Below are positions 1-6,011 of a stretch of DNA of 9,050 bases, piece after piece. The DNA comes from CAYXXZ01 sp050175615. GTDB taxonomy: Bacteria; Pseudomonadota; Gammaproteobacteria; Pseudomonadales; Porticoccaceae. The translations under genes were made by a program, and so were the position numbers. Positions within the stretch are counted from its first letter, which is position 1, and the number at the start of each line of letters is the position of its first letter. The DNA is taken from positions 1-9,050 of the forward strand of contig JBFXIU010000135.1 of NCBI GenBank assembly GCA_050175615.1. Reading direction: 5' to 3'. The notes beneath the pieces were generated by a model that worked only from the letters and a program-made list of their open reading frames with translations, was not told the origin of the DNA and searched no databases.

Positions 1-220
1 GTGAATACAGCTTTTGTTACAAGAGCCGGAAAATATCGACATCACCACAGCAAAAATCTGGTTGGCGCAATTTTCCCCCTGGCGTGCTCTGGTTGCCGCC
101 CACCTGTGGGCTTACAATCCTTCAATAGCCAATTCAACACCGAAATAAACCGCTGCCGACAACCGCAGCGCTTGTCTTTCTTCCTCTTCAATACACAGGG
201 ACGCTTTAAGCGCCTAGCCC
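1..220. other. Left-edge stretch with no recognisable gene
   Basis: Open frames exist on both strands, but none has a recognisable domain, a convincing ribosome binding site or family-like composition. Two short hairpins are visible: GCCCAC/GTGGGC at 98-103/106-111, and CGCTGC/GCAGCG at 151-156/165-170 with an 8-nt loop. Neither is followed by a T-tract, so I do not call them terminators. The stretch could be the tail of an upstream intergenic region or decayed coding sequence. Confidence 0.4.
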
Positions 221-318
221 GATGAGATGGTCTCCTCCCCACCCCACATTCGGCGTCGTAATGCGCCATGATAGGAGTTCCAAACTACCTATCGATTGTG
301 ATGAGGAGGAGACCATGG
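221..318 (+). ncRNA. Candidate structured leader (three-way junction) that could mask a ribosome binding site
   Basis: A perfect 12-bp inverted repeat (ATGGTCTCCTCC at 227-238 and GGAGGAGACCAT at 305-316) closes a region with two internal hairpins. The first is GGCGT/GCGCC at 252-256/263-267, closed by one G-U pair. The second is ATAGGAGTT/AACT-CCTAT at 271-279/283-292, with one bulged A. The outer 3' arm contains the Shine-Dalgarno sequence GGAGGAGA and the first two bases of the ATG at 315. Folding would therefore hide a translation start, as in RBS-sequestering riboswitches or thermometers. It does not match a riboswitch class I know. Alternatives are a small palindromic mobile remnant or chance. 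The pairing is seen; the role is inference. Confidence 0.35.
227..316. repeat. 12-bp perfect inverted repeat with 66-bp spacer
   Basis: The arms are 227-238 and 305-316. They could be the stem of an RNA or the ends of a miniature element. No target-site duplication is evident in the flanks (GATGAG on the left, GGACAA on the right), which argues against a recent transposon. Confidence 0.6.
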
Positions 319-437
319 ACAAGCGTATGACAGTTGGCATTAATTGGATTGCCGCGGTTGCGACTAAAAAAGCGTCAATTTCCAAAAATAAGCGCTTTAG
401 GCGGTGCGCGAGGAGAGAAATTGGTGGTTCTAAATGA
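315..437 (+). CDS. Possible small basic peptide, 40 aa, unknown
   Basis: The ATG at 315 is preceded by AGGAGGAGA (304-312), one of the strongest Shine-Dalgarno sequences in the window, with about 5 nt between the AGGAGG core and the start. The peptide begins MDKRMTVGINWIAAV and ends in a Lys/Arg-rich tail with two Cys-free basic clusters around one Cys (RFRRCARRE). It has no membrane segment and no family I recognise. The start lies inside the inverted repeat described above, so the ORF may be a regulated leader peptide. It may equally be a chance ORF behind a structural purine tract. It ends about 240 bases before mrpE, too far for translational coupling. Confidence 0.25.
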   Translation: MDKRMTVGINWIAAVATKKASISKNKRFRRCARREIGGSK

Positions 438-530
438 ACAACGAGTAAAGCTTTCGCCCCTGCTCACGCCCTACCTACACCCATGTAGACGACGACAGTG
501 ACGTTTTTTTAGCGACAACGCCCTCCACCC

Positions 531-564
531 AAAAAAAGGGGCTGGGATCATTTTTGCCCCCAGC
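531..564 (-). terminator. Rho-independent terminator reading leftward
   Basis: On the minus strand a G/C-rich stem is followed directly by seven T (the complement of A 531-537). Two alternative pairings exist: GGGGC/GCCCC (plus-strand 538-542 with 556-560) and GCTGGG/CCCAGC (541-546 with 559-564). The first ends exactly at the T-tract and is the better terminator. No minus-strand gene lies immediately to the right, so it may stop antisense transcription out of the antiporter operon or be a relic. Confidence 0.5.
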
Positions 565-580
565 AATGTCGAAATATATT
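554..580 (+). promoter_or_regulatory. Weak candidate promoter for the antiporter operon
   Basis: TATATT at 575-580 resembles a -10 box. The best -35 match is TTGCCC at 554-559, with a short 15-bp spacer. The element would give a 5' leader of roughly 90 nt before mrpE. Support is weak, and other AT-rich hexamers between 600 and 660 are possible. Confidence 0.18.
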
Positions 581-674
581 TTCCCTATGCACAGCAATTT
601 CAAGCCTGCCAAATTTGAAGTGGTAAGCAGAGAAAAAATTTGTCAATATTTCGAACTATACCCCACGGCGTTGG

Positions 675-1193
675 ATGTCCATCTTGATAAAAGGTTTGAA
701 CTTCTTCCCAGACTCGAGACCTATGCTACTCAGTGTACTGGTTCGCGGTGGCGGACTGGTCATGCTGTGGTGGGTTTTGACCGAGGGCAACATGTCCGTC
801 TGGTGGCTCGGCGCCATTGCCGTAATCATCGCATTGCTGGTGAGTATTCACCTGCTCCCGCCCTCTTCGACATCCATACGCTTATCACAGATGCCGGTAT
901 TTGTTGTCTATTTTGCCTGGAATTCAATACTCGGCGGCATTCGCGTTTCTCTTTCTGCTCTACGCTTTCGACCAAAACTGCATCCCACTGTGGTCGAATT
1001 CGATTTAAGGCTACCCACCGGGGGCTGCCGTGTTCTACTGCTCGGCACCGCCAGTCTAATGCCCGGCACACTGGGGATAAATCTCAATGGCGACAAACTG
1101 CATCTCCACGTGCTTGATGAAACTCTAAATAACACGGATAGCCTTTGCCAGTTGGAAAACCGCATCGCCAGACTATTTGGGATCGCACAATGA
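675..1193 (+). CDS. mrpE: Na+/H+ antiporter subunit E (MrpE/MnhE)
   Basis: Small membrane subunit of the Mrp antiporter, thought to be needed for assembly and stability of the complex. Three hydrophobic segments lie in the N-terminal half (around VLVRGGGLVMLWWVL, WWLGAIAVIIALLVS and VFVVYFAWNSILGG). They are followed by a soluble tail with the family pattern LLLGTASLMPGTLGINLNGD and LHLHVLDE, equivalent to the usual 'S..L.PGT....DGD.L.VH.LD'. Neither possible start has a good ribosome site. The ATG at 675 gives 172 aa. The ATG at 723 gives 156 aa, closer to usual MrpE lengths, and removes an atypical N-terminus, so 723 may be the true start. The stop overlaps mrpF as ATGA. First gene of the operon. 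Confidence 0.9.
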   Translation: MSILIKGLNFFPDSRPMLLSVLVRGGGLVMLWWVLTEGNMSVWWLGAIAVIIALLVSIHLLPPSSTSIRLSQMPVFVVYFAWNSILGGIRVSLSALRFRPKLHPTVVEFDLRLPTGGCRVLLLGTASLMPGTLGINLNGDKLHLHVLDETLNNTDSLCQLENRIARLFGIAQ

Positions 1194-1474
1194 CAGGCTA
1201 CGAACTGCCGGTAGCGGGGTTTCTTCTACTCAACCTGGTGGTGACACTGCTTGCCACTGCACGGGGGCATACAGCAGCGGATCGCATGCTCATGGCTTTA
1301 TTGTTTGGCACCACCGGCGTAGGCATTCTCGCTCTGCTTGCCTATGCAGAGGAGGCAAAGGCTCTGGTCGACACGGCTCTGGTGCTGGCACTGCTGGCGG
1401 CAATTGCTGGCATTGGCTTTGCCAGGCGCACATGGCAACAGCCAGGCAATGAGCAAGATTCGCATAATGATTAG
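1190..1474 (+). CDS. mrpF: Na+/H+ antiporter subunit F (MrpF/MnhF)
   Basis: Protein of 94 aa with three transmembrane segments, matching the family length. The pattern DRMLMALLFGTTGVGILALL (from Asp31) followed by ALVDTALVLALLAAIAG (Asp61) is the MrpF signature, in which the Asp before the third helix is conserved. The ATG at 1190 overlaps the mrpE stop as ATGA, giving translational coupling, and this start is preferred over a longer upstream frame that would overlap mrpE extensively. The 3' end overlaps mrpG by 26 nt. It acts in the cytoplasmic membrane as a small structural subunit of the antiporter. Confidence 0.92.
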   Translation: MTGYELPVAGFLLLNLVVTLLATARGHTAADRMLMALLFGTTGVGILALLAYAEEAKALVDTALVLALLAAIAGIGFARRTWQQPGNEQDSHND

Positions 1475-1769
1475 TCTCTTAAGTGCTTTTTTACTCTGTA
1501 GCGGCGCATTTTTTTACGTTGCAGGAACCCTGGGGCTATTGCGCTTCCCCGATGTTTACTGCCGCCTTCACGCACTGGCAAAAGCAGATAACCTGGGCCT
1601 TGGTTGCGTGTTGTTTGGTTTGTCGCTGCAGGCAGAGACGGTAGCTGCCGCATTGAAACTGCTCCTCATCTGGCCTCTGGCGCTAACCGCCAGCGCCGGC
1701 GTGAGTTACGCCATTGCCCATCGCGCCACAAGTCTGGGCATTCCGCTCTGGCGCAAGGAGCGCAAATGA
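1449..1769 (+). CDS. mrpG: Na+/H+ antiporter subunit G (MrpG/MnhG)
   Basis: Protein of 106 aa with three membrane segments. The highly conserved MrpG motif is present as GTLGLLRFPDVYCRLHALAKAD (residues about 26-47), directly comparable to the family 'G.LRLPD.Y.RLHA.TKADTLG'. The ATG at 1449 lies inside the end of mrpF. A longer frame from 1338 would add an Arg/Trp-rich, non-family N-terminus and is rejected. The stop overlaps the next ATG as ATGA. It is a membrane subunit required for a functional Mrp complex. Confidence 0.93.
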   Translation: MSKIRIMISLLSAFLLCSGAFFYVAGTLGLLRFPDVYCRLHALAKADNLGLGCVLFGLSLQAETVAAALKLLLIWPLALTASAGVSYAIAHRATSLGIPLWRKERK

Positions 1770-2029
1770 CACTGGAGCACTACTTCGACATCGTGCTGGC
1801 GCTGGCGCTGCTGTGGAGCGCCTGGCAGAGCCTGATCACGCCTAAACTCGATCGCGCGGTGATTTTGTTTATCTCTTTCGGTTTGCTCCTAACCCTGGCC
1901 TGGGCGCGCCTGGACGCTCCCGATATCGCCCTCGCTGAAGCCGCCATTGGCGCCGGGCTTACCGGCGTACTCCTTCTCGATGCCCTCGGCGCACTCGGAG
2001 CGAGCAAGCACAGCCGGAAGCGACAATGA
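1766..2029 (+). CDS. DUF4040/MbhD-like subunit (detached piece of MrpA C-terminus)
   Basis: Protein of 87 aa with three predicted helices. The segment RLDAPDIALAEAAIGAGLTG (residues about 48-67) matches the conserved 'GAPD.ALAEA..G.GL' motif of the DUF4040/MbhD domain, including a Glu (residue 58) inside the membrane. In classical Mrp operons this domain sits in the C-terminal part of MrpA, while in Mbh-type hydrogenases it is a separate subunit (MbhD). The ATG at 1766 is chosen for its ATGA overlap with mrpG; an upstream in-frame start at 1604 would run through mrpG. It likely forms part of the lateral cation or proton path between the small subunits and the large antiporter-like proteins. 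Confidence 0.88.
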   Translation: MTLEHYFDIVLALALLWSAWQSLITPKLDRAVILFISFGLLLTLAWARLDAPDIALAEAAIGAGLTGVLLLDALGALGASKHSRKRQ

Positions 2030-2682
2030 AAAAACTGCTGGTGCTGATTGCGGGTTTGAGTTTTGCGGCGATACTTGGAACAGCCATGTTCGCACTTGAA
2101 TCAACCCCTGTGGACTTGCGCCTCGAAGTTTCTGCAAATTTACCCTTAAGTGGCGTCGACCATGAAGTTACTGCCGTTTTACTCAACTACCGCGGTTACG
2201 ACACCTTGCTGGAAATTGCCGTGCTGTTGCTTGCTCTACTGGGCATTCTGGCGGTGATGCCCTTTGATAGAACTATCGCGCCCCCTGCCGACGACCCGGT
2301 TTTGCCCATTCTCGCACGGCTGGCCATCCCCCTAATGGTGATTGTCGCCCTCTATCTCTTATGGGCCGGCGCCTTCAAGCCTGGCGGCGCTTTTCAGGCC
2401 GGAGCCGTCCTCGGCGCCGCCGGCGTTCTCGCTCATTTAACCGGCTTAGTGCCAGGCTGGCATCGCCCCAGGTTATGGTTGCGCTCTGGCCTGGCTGCTG
2501 GCTTCGCCGTCTTTCTCTGTGTCGCCACCGCAACACTTGGCCATGGCGCCTTCCTTGAGTACCCCCGCCCCCTCGCCGGGGCGCTGATTTTGTTGATTGA
2601 GGCGACACTGACTTTATCTTTGGGCTTCTGCCTCAGCGGTTTGTTTCTGTTGCTGTCCAAGGGCGAAGGAGATAAGAGTTGA
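2026..2682 (+). CDS. mrpB: MbhE-MrpB fusion, antiporter subunit B
   Basis: Protein of 218 aa with two recognisable parts. Residues 1-80 contain a first helix, then VTAVLLNYRGYDTLLEIAVL (48-67), matching the MbhE-like end of MrpA ('V..VL.D.RG.DTL.EI.VL') with its membrane Glu63. Residues 92-210 are the MnhB domain with four helices, including YLLWAGAFKPGGAFQAGAV (110-128), the counterpart of the 'G...PGGGF.GG' loop. The fusion is longer than stand-alone MrpB, which is usually around 140 aa. The start overlaps the previous gene as ATGA. The stop shares bases with the TTG start of mrpC. It is an inner-membrane structural subunit linking the small subunits to the large ones. Confidence 0.9.
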   Translation: MKKLLVLIAGLSFAAILGTAMFALESTPVDLRLEVSANLPLSGVDHEVTAVLLNYRGYDTLLEIAVLLLALLGILAVMPFDRTIAPPADDPVLPILARLAIPLMVIVALYLLWAGAFKPGGAFQAGAVLGAAGVLAHLTGLVPGWHRPRLWLRSGLAAGFAVFLCVATATLGHGAFLEYPRPLAGALILLIEATLTLSLGFCLSGLFLLLSKGEGDKS

Positions 2683-2981
2683 GCACGGGGCTGATATTTG
2701 CACTCACTGGGGTGCTGCTCTTCGTCATGGGTATCAGCGGTGTACTACTGCTAACCCACCTGCTGAGGCGTATTCTGGCTTTTAACCTGATGGGCAGCGG
2801 CGTTTTTTTGATACTAGTGGGTCTGGCACAGCGCTACGATATTCCCGATGCTGTTCCACAGGCCATGGTATTGACCGGAATTGTAGTGGCTGTGGCCGCT
2901 ACGGCGCTTGCACTGACCCTGACTCGCCACTATTTCACACTGACAGGGCGCTGCGATCTGGCGGAAACTGAGGATGGTTGA
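2679..2981 (+). CDS. mrpC: Na+/H+ antiporter subunit C, NuoK-like (MrpC/MnhC)
   Basis: Protein of 100 aa with three helices and homologous in architecture to NuoK of complex I. The conserved segment IPDAVPQAMVLTGIVVAVAA (about residues 55-74) is the hallmark 'DP.PQALVLTAIVI' of MrpC. It starts at a rare TTG (2679) that overlaps the mrpB stop as TTGA. A strong ribosome binding site, AAGGAG (2666-2671), lies 7 nt upstream and fixes this start. The 3' end overlaps mrpD by 8 nt. Confidence 0.93.
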   Translation: MSTGLIFALTGVLLFVMGISGVLLLTHLLRRILAFNLMGSGVFLILVGLAQRYDIPDAVPQAMVLTGIVVAVAATALALTLTRHYFTLTGRCDLAETEDG

Positions 2982-4413
2982 CACCTCCGTGACGCTCACA
3001 TTGTTGGTCGCTCTCCCCCTGGGTTGGGCTACGCTCGCTTTTGTGCTGGGTTCGGGGCGCGGCAGCGCAGTGGCCATTGCAGGCCTGGTGGTACAGCTCC
3101 TGTTGATTGTCGATCTGGCGGCAGGAGTGGCCGACAATGGCGCAATCAGTCATCAGGTGGGCGGATGGGGAGCGCCTTTGGGGATTGATCTTGGCGTCAT
3201 CGGCCTCTCTCTGGTCATGCTGCTGTTAACCCAGGTGATTACCCTACCCCTGGCGATTTACGCCCGTATTTTTTTCCTCGATCGCAAACAGGAAGCTGCT
3301 TACTTTTGGCCGCTCATAGGTTTTTTAGTCGCAGGACTGAACGGCCTTTTCGTCTCTGCCGATTTGTTCAATATCTATGTGACCCTGGAGCTGTCAGGAC
3401 TTGCTGCTGTCAGCCTGGTGGCTGCCGGTGGCAGCGCTGAGCAGATTGGAGCAGCTCTGCGCTATCTCTTCGCCACCCTGATGGGTTCCGTTGCCTACCT
3501 CTTGGGGGTGGCGCTGATTTATGGCGCTTACGGTACCGTTTCTCTCAGCGTTCTCGCGCCGCTAATCACCGCCGATGCTCCTCTCGCCGTGTCGCTGGCG
3601 GGCTTGTTGATGCTCACAGGCTTACTGCTCAAAACCGCTCTGTTCCCTTTCCACGGCTGGCTGCCACAAGCCCACGGCAGCGCTCCTGCGCCGGTATCGG
3701 CACTATTGTCGGCACTGGTCGTAAAAGGCTCTTTTTATTTGATATTGCGGCTTTGGCTCAGCCCCTTTAACTTGCTGACAGCGACAATTGAGTGGTTACC
3801 CGCGATTCTGGGATCAGCTGCGATTTTGTGGGGATCCTGGCAGGCAGTTCGCGCGACCCGAATCAAAATGTTGATCGCTTATTCCACCGTCGCTCAGCTT
3901 GGGTACTTATTTCTTATTTTTCCTCTTCTGGATGGCCAGAGCGCCCTGGAGGCAGGAGTAATGCAGGCGTGGGCTCATGGCTTGGCCAAGGCCGGTATGT
4001 TTGCCGCTGCGGGGGTATTAATCAGAGCTACCGGGCAAGATAAAATCGCAGGTTTGGCCGGAGTCGTGGGTCGAATGCCTGTCACTCTGTTTGCCTTTGG
4101 CCTCGCCGGCGTTTCGTTGATGGGGCTGCCACCCTCTTCGGGCTTTCTTGCCAAGTGGTTATTGCTTGAAGCAGCCCTTACCCAAAATCAGTGGCATCTT
4201 GTGGCGGTTATTGTCCTCGGCGGATTGCTGGCCACGCTCTATGTCTTCAAGGTAATTCGTCAAGCTTTTCTTGAGCCCAGTATCGAAACCCATGTCGAGC
4301 CCGTGCCCAAGACGCTGGAATGGCTGGCATTTTTTCTTTCCGCCAGCAGCATTGCCCTTGGCCTGAGAGGCGTGGAACTGTTGCAACTATTGGCCGCTGA
4401 CGGTGCCCTGTGA
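2974..4413 (+). CDS. mrpD: Na+/H+ antiporter subunit D, NuoM/N-like (MrpD/MnhD)
   Basis: Protein of 479 aa (family about 490-500) with some 14 hydrophobic segments, from the proton-conducting family shared with complex I subunits NuoL/M/N. Key membrane charges are present: Glu139 in FNIYVTLELSGLAAVS (TM5 type), Lys220 in LLLKTALFPFHGWLPQAHGS (TM7 type), His227, and Lys251 in SALVVKGSFYLILRL. These correspond to the Glu and Lys essential for exchange in characterised MrpD proteins. The start at 2974 overlaps mrpC by 8 nt, and the stop overlaps the next gene as GTGA. It is one of two large subunits proposed to carry H+ or Na+. Confidence 0.95.
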   Translation: MVDTSVTLTLLVALPLGWATLAFVLGSGRGSAVAIAGLVVQLLLIVDLAAGVADNGAISHQVGGWGAPLGIDLGVIGLSLVMLLLTQVITLPLAIYARIFFLDRKQEAAYFWPLIGFLVAGLNGLFVSADLFNIYVTLELSGLAAVSLVAAGGSAEQIGAALRYLFATLMGSVAYLLGVALIYGAYGTVSLSVLAPLITADAPLAVSLAGLLMLTGLLLKTALFPFHGWLPQAHGSAPAPVSALLSALVVKGSFYLILRLWLSPFNLLTATIEWLPAILGSAAILWGSWQAVRATRIKMLIAYSTVAQLGYLFLIFPLLDGQSALEAGVMQAWAHGLAKAGMFAAAGVLIRATGQDKIAGLAGVVGRMPVTLFAFGLAGVSLMGLPPSSGFLAKWLLLEAALTQNQWHLVAVIVLGGLLATLYVFKVIRQAFLEPSIETHVEPVPKTLEWLAFFLSASSIALGLRGVELLQLLAADGAL

Positions 4414-5927
4414 CCTTAAATGAAACCTTGCCACTGGCTGTACTCGCCACCTCCCTTTTTGCGGGGGCTATTATTTTTGCCCTTGCTGAAGAACGGATAG
4501 CAATACGAACCACCCTCAATCTATTAGCGGCTTTGGCTAAGCTTGTCCTGGTGGCCGTATTGCTGGCCGGTGTGCGAGCAGGTAACGAGTATGGTGTCAG
4601 CTTTACCGTACTGCCAGGTCTCGAACTGGCGCTAGAGGTAGACCCCCTGGGTCTGCTGTTTATGAGCTTATCGGCAGTACTCTGGCTGTTTACCACTCTT
4701 TATGCGATCGGTTATTTGGAAGGCGCCCCGGAACGCAGCCGCTTTTTTGGTTTTTTCAGTTTATGCGTCACCGCCACCATGGGCATTGCCATGGCGGGCA
4801 ACCTGTTCACTTTTTTTATTTTCTACGAATTGCTCACTCTTTCTACTTACCCACTGGTGGTTCATCGCGGCACCCAGAAAGCCATGCGTGGCGGCACCAT
4901 TTACCTGGCCTACACCCTGGTTGGCGGCACCCTTTTGCTCACGGGCATTGTCTGGCTGCACAACATTCTCGGGCACACCAACTTTGTCCACACGGGGATA
5001 TTGTCCAAGCTAGATGATCAGTATGCCGGGCAACTGAAAATCATTTTTTTGCTGATGATTGCCGGCGTCGGCGTTAAAGCTGCCATCGTGCCACTTCACG
5101 GCTGGCTGCCCCAGGCCATGGTTGCCCCTGCGCCTGTATCCGCCCTGCTTCACGCGGTGGCGGTGGTCAAGGCGGGAGCCTTTGGCATGGTTCGTATTAT
5201 CTACGAAATCTACGGCATCGATTTTGCCCAATACCTGGGGCTTTTATTTCCCCTGGCGATTGTCGCCGGCATCACCATTATCTGGGGTAGTGTCCTCGCT
5301 CTGTTTCAAAGTGATCTCAAGAAGCGCCTGGCCTATTCCACGGTCAGCCAGGTGTCCTACATTGTGCTCGGCATTTCCATGTTCGGCCCCGTAGGCACCG
5401 TTGGCGGGCTGGTTCACCTAGTGCACCAAGGTATCATGAAAATCACTCTGTTTTTTTGCGCCGGCAACTACGCGGAGACCTTGGGAGTACACAAAATCAA
5501 GGAAATGAACGGCGCTGGGCGGCGCATGCCACTCACCACTATAGCTTTTTCCATCGCAGCCTTGGGTTTGATGGGAGCGCCTTTCACTGCTGGCGCCGTG
5601 AGTAAAGCATGGCTGTCAGACGGCGCCGAGGCCGCTGGCATGGACTGGGCAATCTGGGTGCTTTGGATTTCAAGCCTGCTTAACGCGGCCTACTTTTTGC
5701 CGATACTGTGGCGCACCTGGTTTTGCACGCCTCCGCAGCAGTGGCCACGGGAGCATATTCCCGCCAAAGGTAAACGGGAAACTACCTGGTTGCTGTTGTC
5801 GCCCCCTGTGGTTATTGGCATCTCTGTCATTGTGGTTGGTGTCTTTAGCGAATTTGAACTCAGCCCTCTGGCCTGGGCGCAGTTGATTGCCGAGCGTGAG
5901 TATCTGCCGGTGGTGGAAGTGGATTAG
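4410..5927 (+). CDS. Second large antiporter-like subunit (NuoL/M-like, stands in for MrpA N-terminus)
   Basis: Protein of 505 aa from the same proton-pumping family. Residues 77-80 read VDPL (NuoL/M-like) and lead into two helices. Glu140 is in FIFYELLTLSTYPLV, Lys223 in GVGVKAAIVPLHGWLPQAM, His230 and Lys254 follow, and the later VHQGIMKITLFFCAG (338-352) carries the family His/Lys pair. It ends after the NuoL/M-type domain and lacks the extra C-terminal helices of true MrpA, whose equivalents are encoded upstream as separate or fused pieces. The GTG start at 4410 overlaps the mrpD stop. It is last in the operon and likely provides the second ion-translocating channel. A MrpD paralogue is an equally fair label. 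Confidence 0.9.
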   Translation: MTLNETLPLAVLATSLFAGAIIFALAEERIAIRTTLNLLAALAKLVLVAVLLAGVRAGNEYGVSFTVLPGLELALEVDPLGLLFMSLSAVLWLFTTLYAIGYLEGAPERSRFFGFFSLCVTATMGIAMAGNLFTFFIFYELLTLSTYPLVVHRGTQKAMRGGTIYLAYTLVGGTLLLTGIVWLHNILGHTNFVHTGILSKLDDQYAGQLKIIFLLMIAGVGVKAAIVPLHGWLPQAMVAPAPVSALLHAVAVVKAGAFGMVRIIYEIYGIDFAQYLGLLFPLAIVAGITIIWGSVLALFQSDLKKRLAYSTVSQVSYIVLGISMFGPVGTVGGLVHLVHQGIMKITLFFCAGNYAETLGVHKIKEMNGAGRRMPLTTIAFSIAALGLMGAPFTAGAVSKAWLSDGAEAAGMDWAIWVLWISSLLNAAYFLPILWRTWFCTPPQQWPREHIPAKGKRETTWLLLSPPVVIGISVIVVGVFSEFELSPLAWAQLIAEREYLPVVEVD

Positions 5928-6011
5928 GGAAGGGCAGAAAAACCATCTGCGCTATCCGTGCCGAATTATTGAAGGCGCCATTTTGAATTAATGGCTATTC
6001 AAGGCAGCGCC
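5928..6011. terminator. Stem-loop between convergent operons, possible bidirectional terminator
   Basis: The gap holds a weak stem GCAGA/TCTGC (5934-5938/5946-5950). A longer imperfect stem follows: GGCGC/GCGCC (5974-5978/6007-6011) enclosing TTGAAT/ATTCAA (5983-5988/5997-6002). It overlaps the end of the minus-strand gene. No strong T-tract follows on either strand, so termination efficiency is uncertain. The location between convergent stops supports a transcription-ending role. Confidence 0.35.

Larger units (their letters stand above)
438..674. other. Leader region before the antiporter operon
   Basis: No gene is recognised here. Visible elements are a small hairpin CTACA/TGTAG (475-479/484-488), a run of seven T at 504-510 without a good preceding stem, the reverse-strand terminator at 531-564, and an AT-rich stretch from 571 to 660. 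The operon promoter is probably within that AT-rich part, but no site is decisive. Confidence 0.4.

Noticed and set aside
221..316. Fluoride riboswitch or hammerhead ribozyme, suggested by GATGAG and TCTCC elements
   Set aside because: The hammerhead core GAAA and cleavage triplet arrangement are absent, and the fluoride aptamer's pseudoknot segments cannot be placed in order.
227..316. Insertion sequence or MITE ends
   Set aside because: The 12-bp arms have no flanking duplication and no transposase sequence between or beside them; kept only as an alternative explanation.
387..397. 11-bp match AATAAGCGCTT shared with the receptor leader (8956-8966)
   Set aside because: Several 11-bp matches are expected by chance in a window of this size, and the two contexts are unrelated.
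504..510. Seven-T run as a + strand terminator
   Set aside because: The nearest stem (475-488) is 15 nt away and only 5 bp long, so it does not form a standard terminator.
554..1117. 187-aa open frame on the + strand overlapping mrpE
   Set aside because: Its translation is Cys/His/Arg-rich with no family resemblance, whereas the mrpE frame carries clear membrane helices and motifs.
4247..4696. 149-aa minus-strand open frame
   Set aside because: It lies opposite the end of mrpD and the start of the next subunit and shows low-complexity Ser/Arg/Ala sequence typical of antisense shadows.
675..5927. Complex I (nuo) operon or membrane-bound hydrogenase
   Set aside because: There are no quinone-module or hydrogenase/NuoB-D-I-type genes, and MrpE, F and G signatures are specific to the antiporter family in this context.
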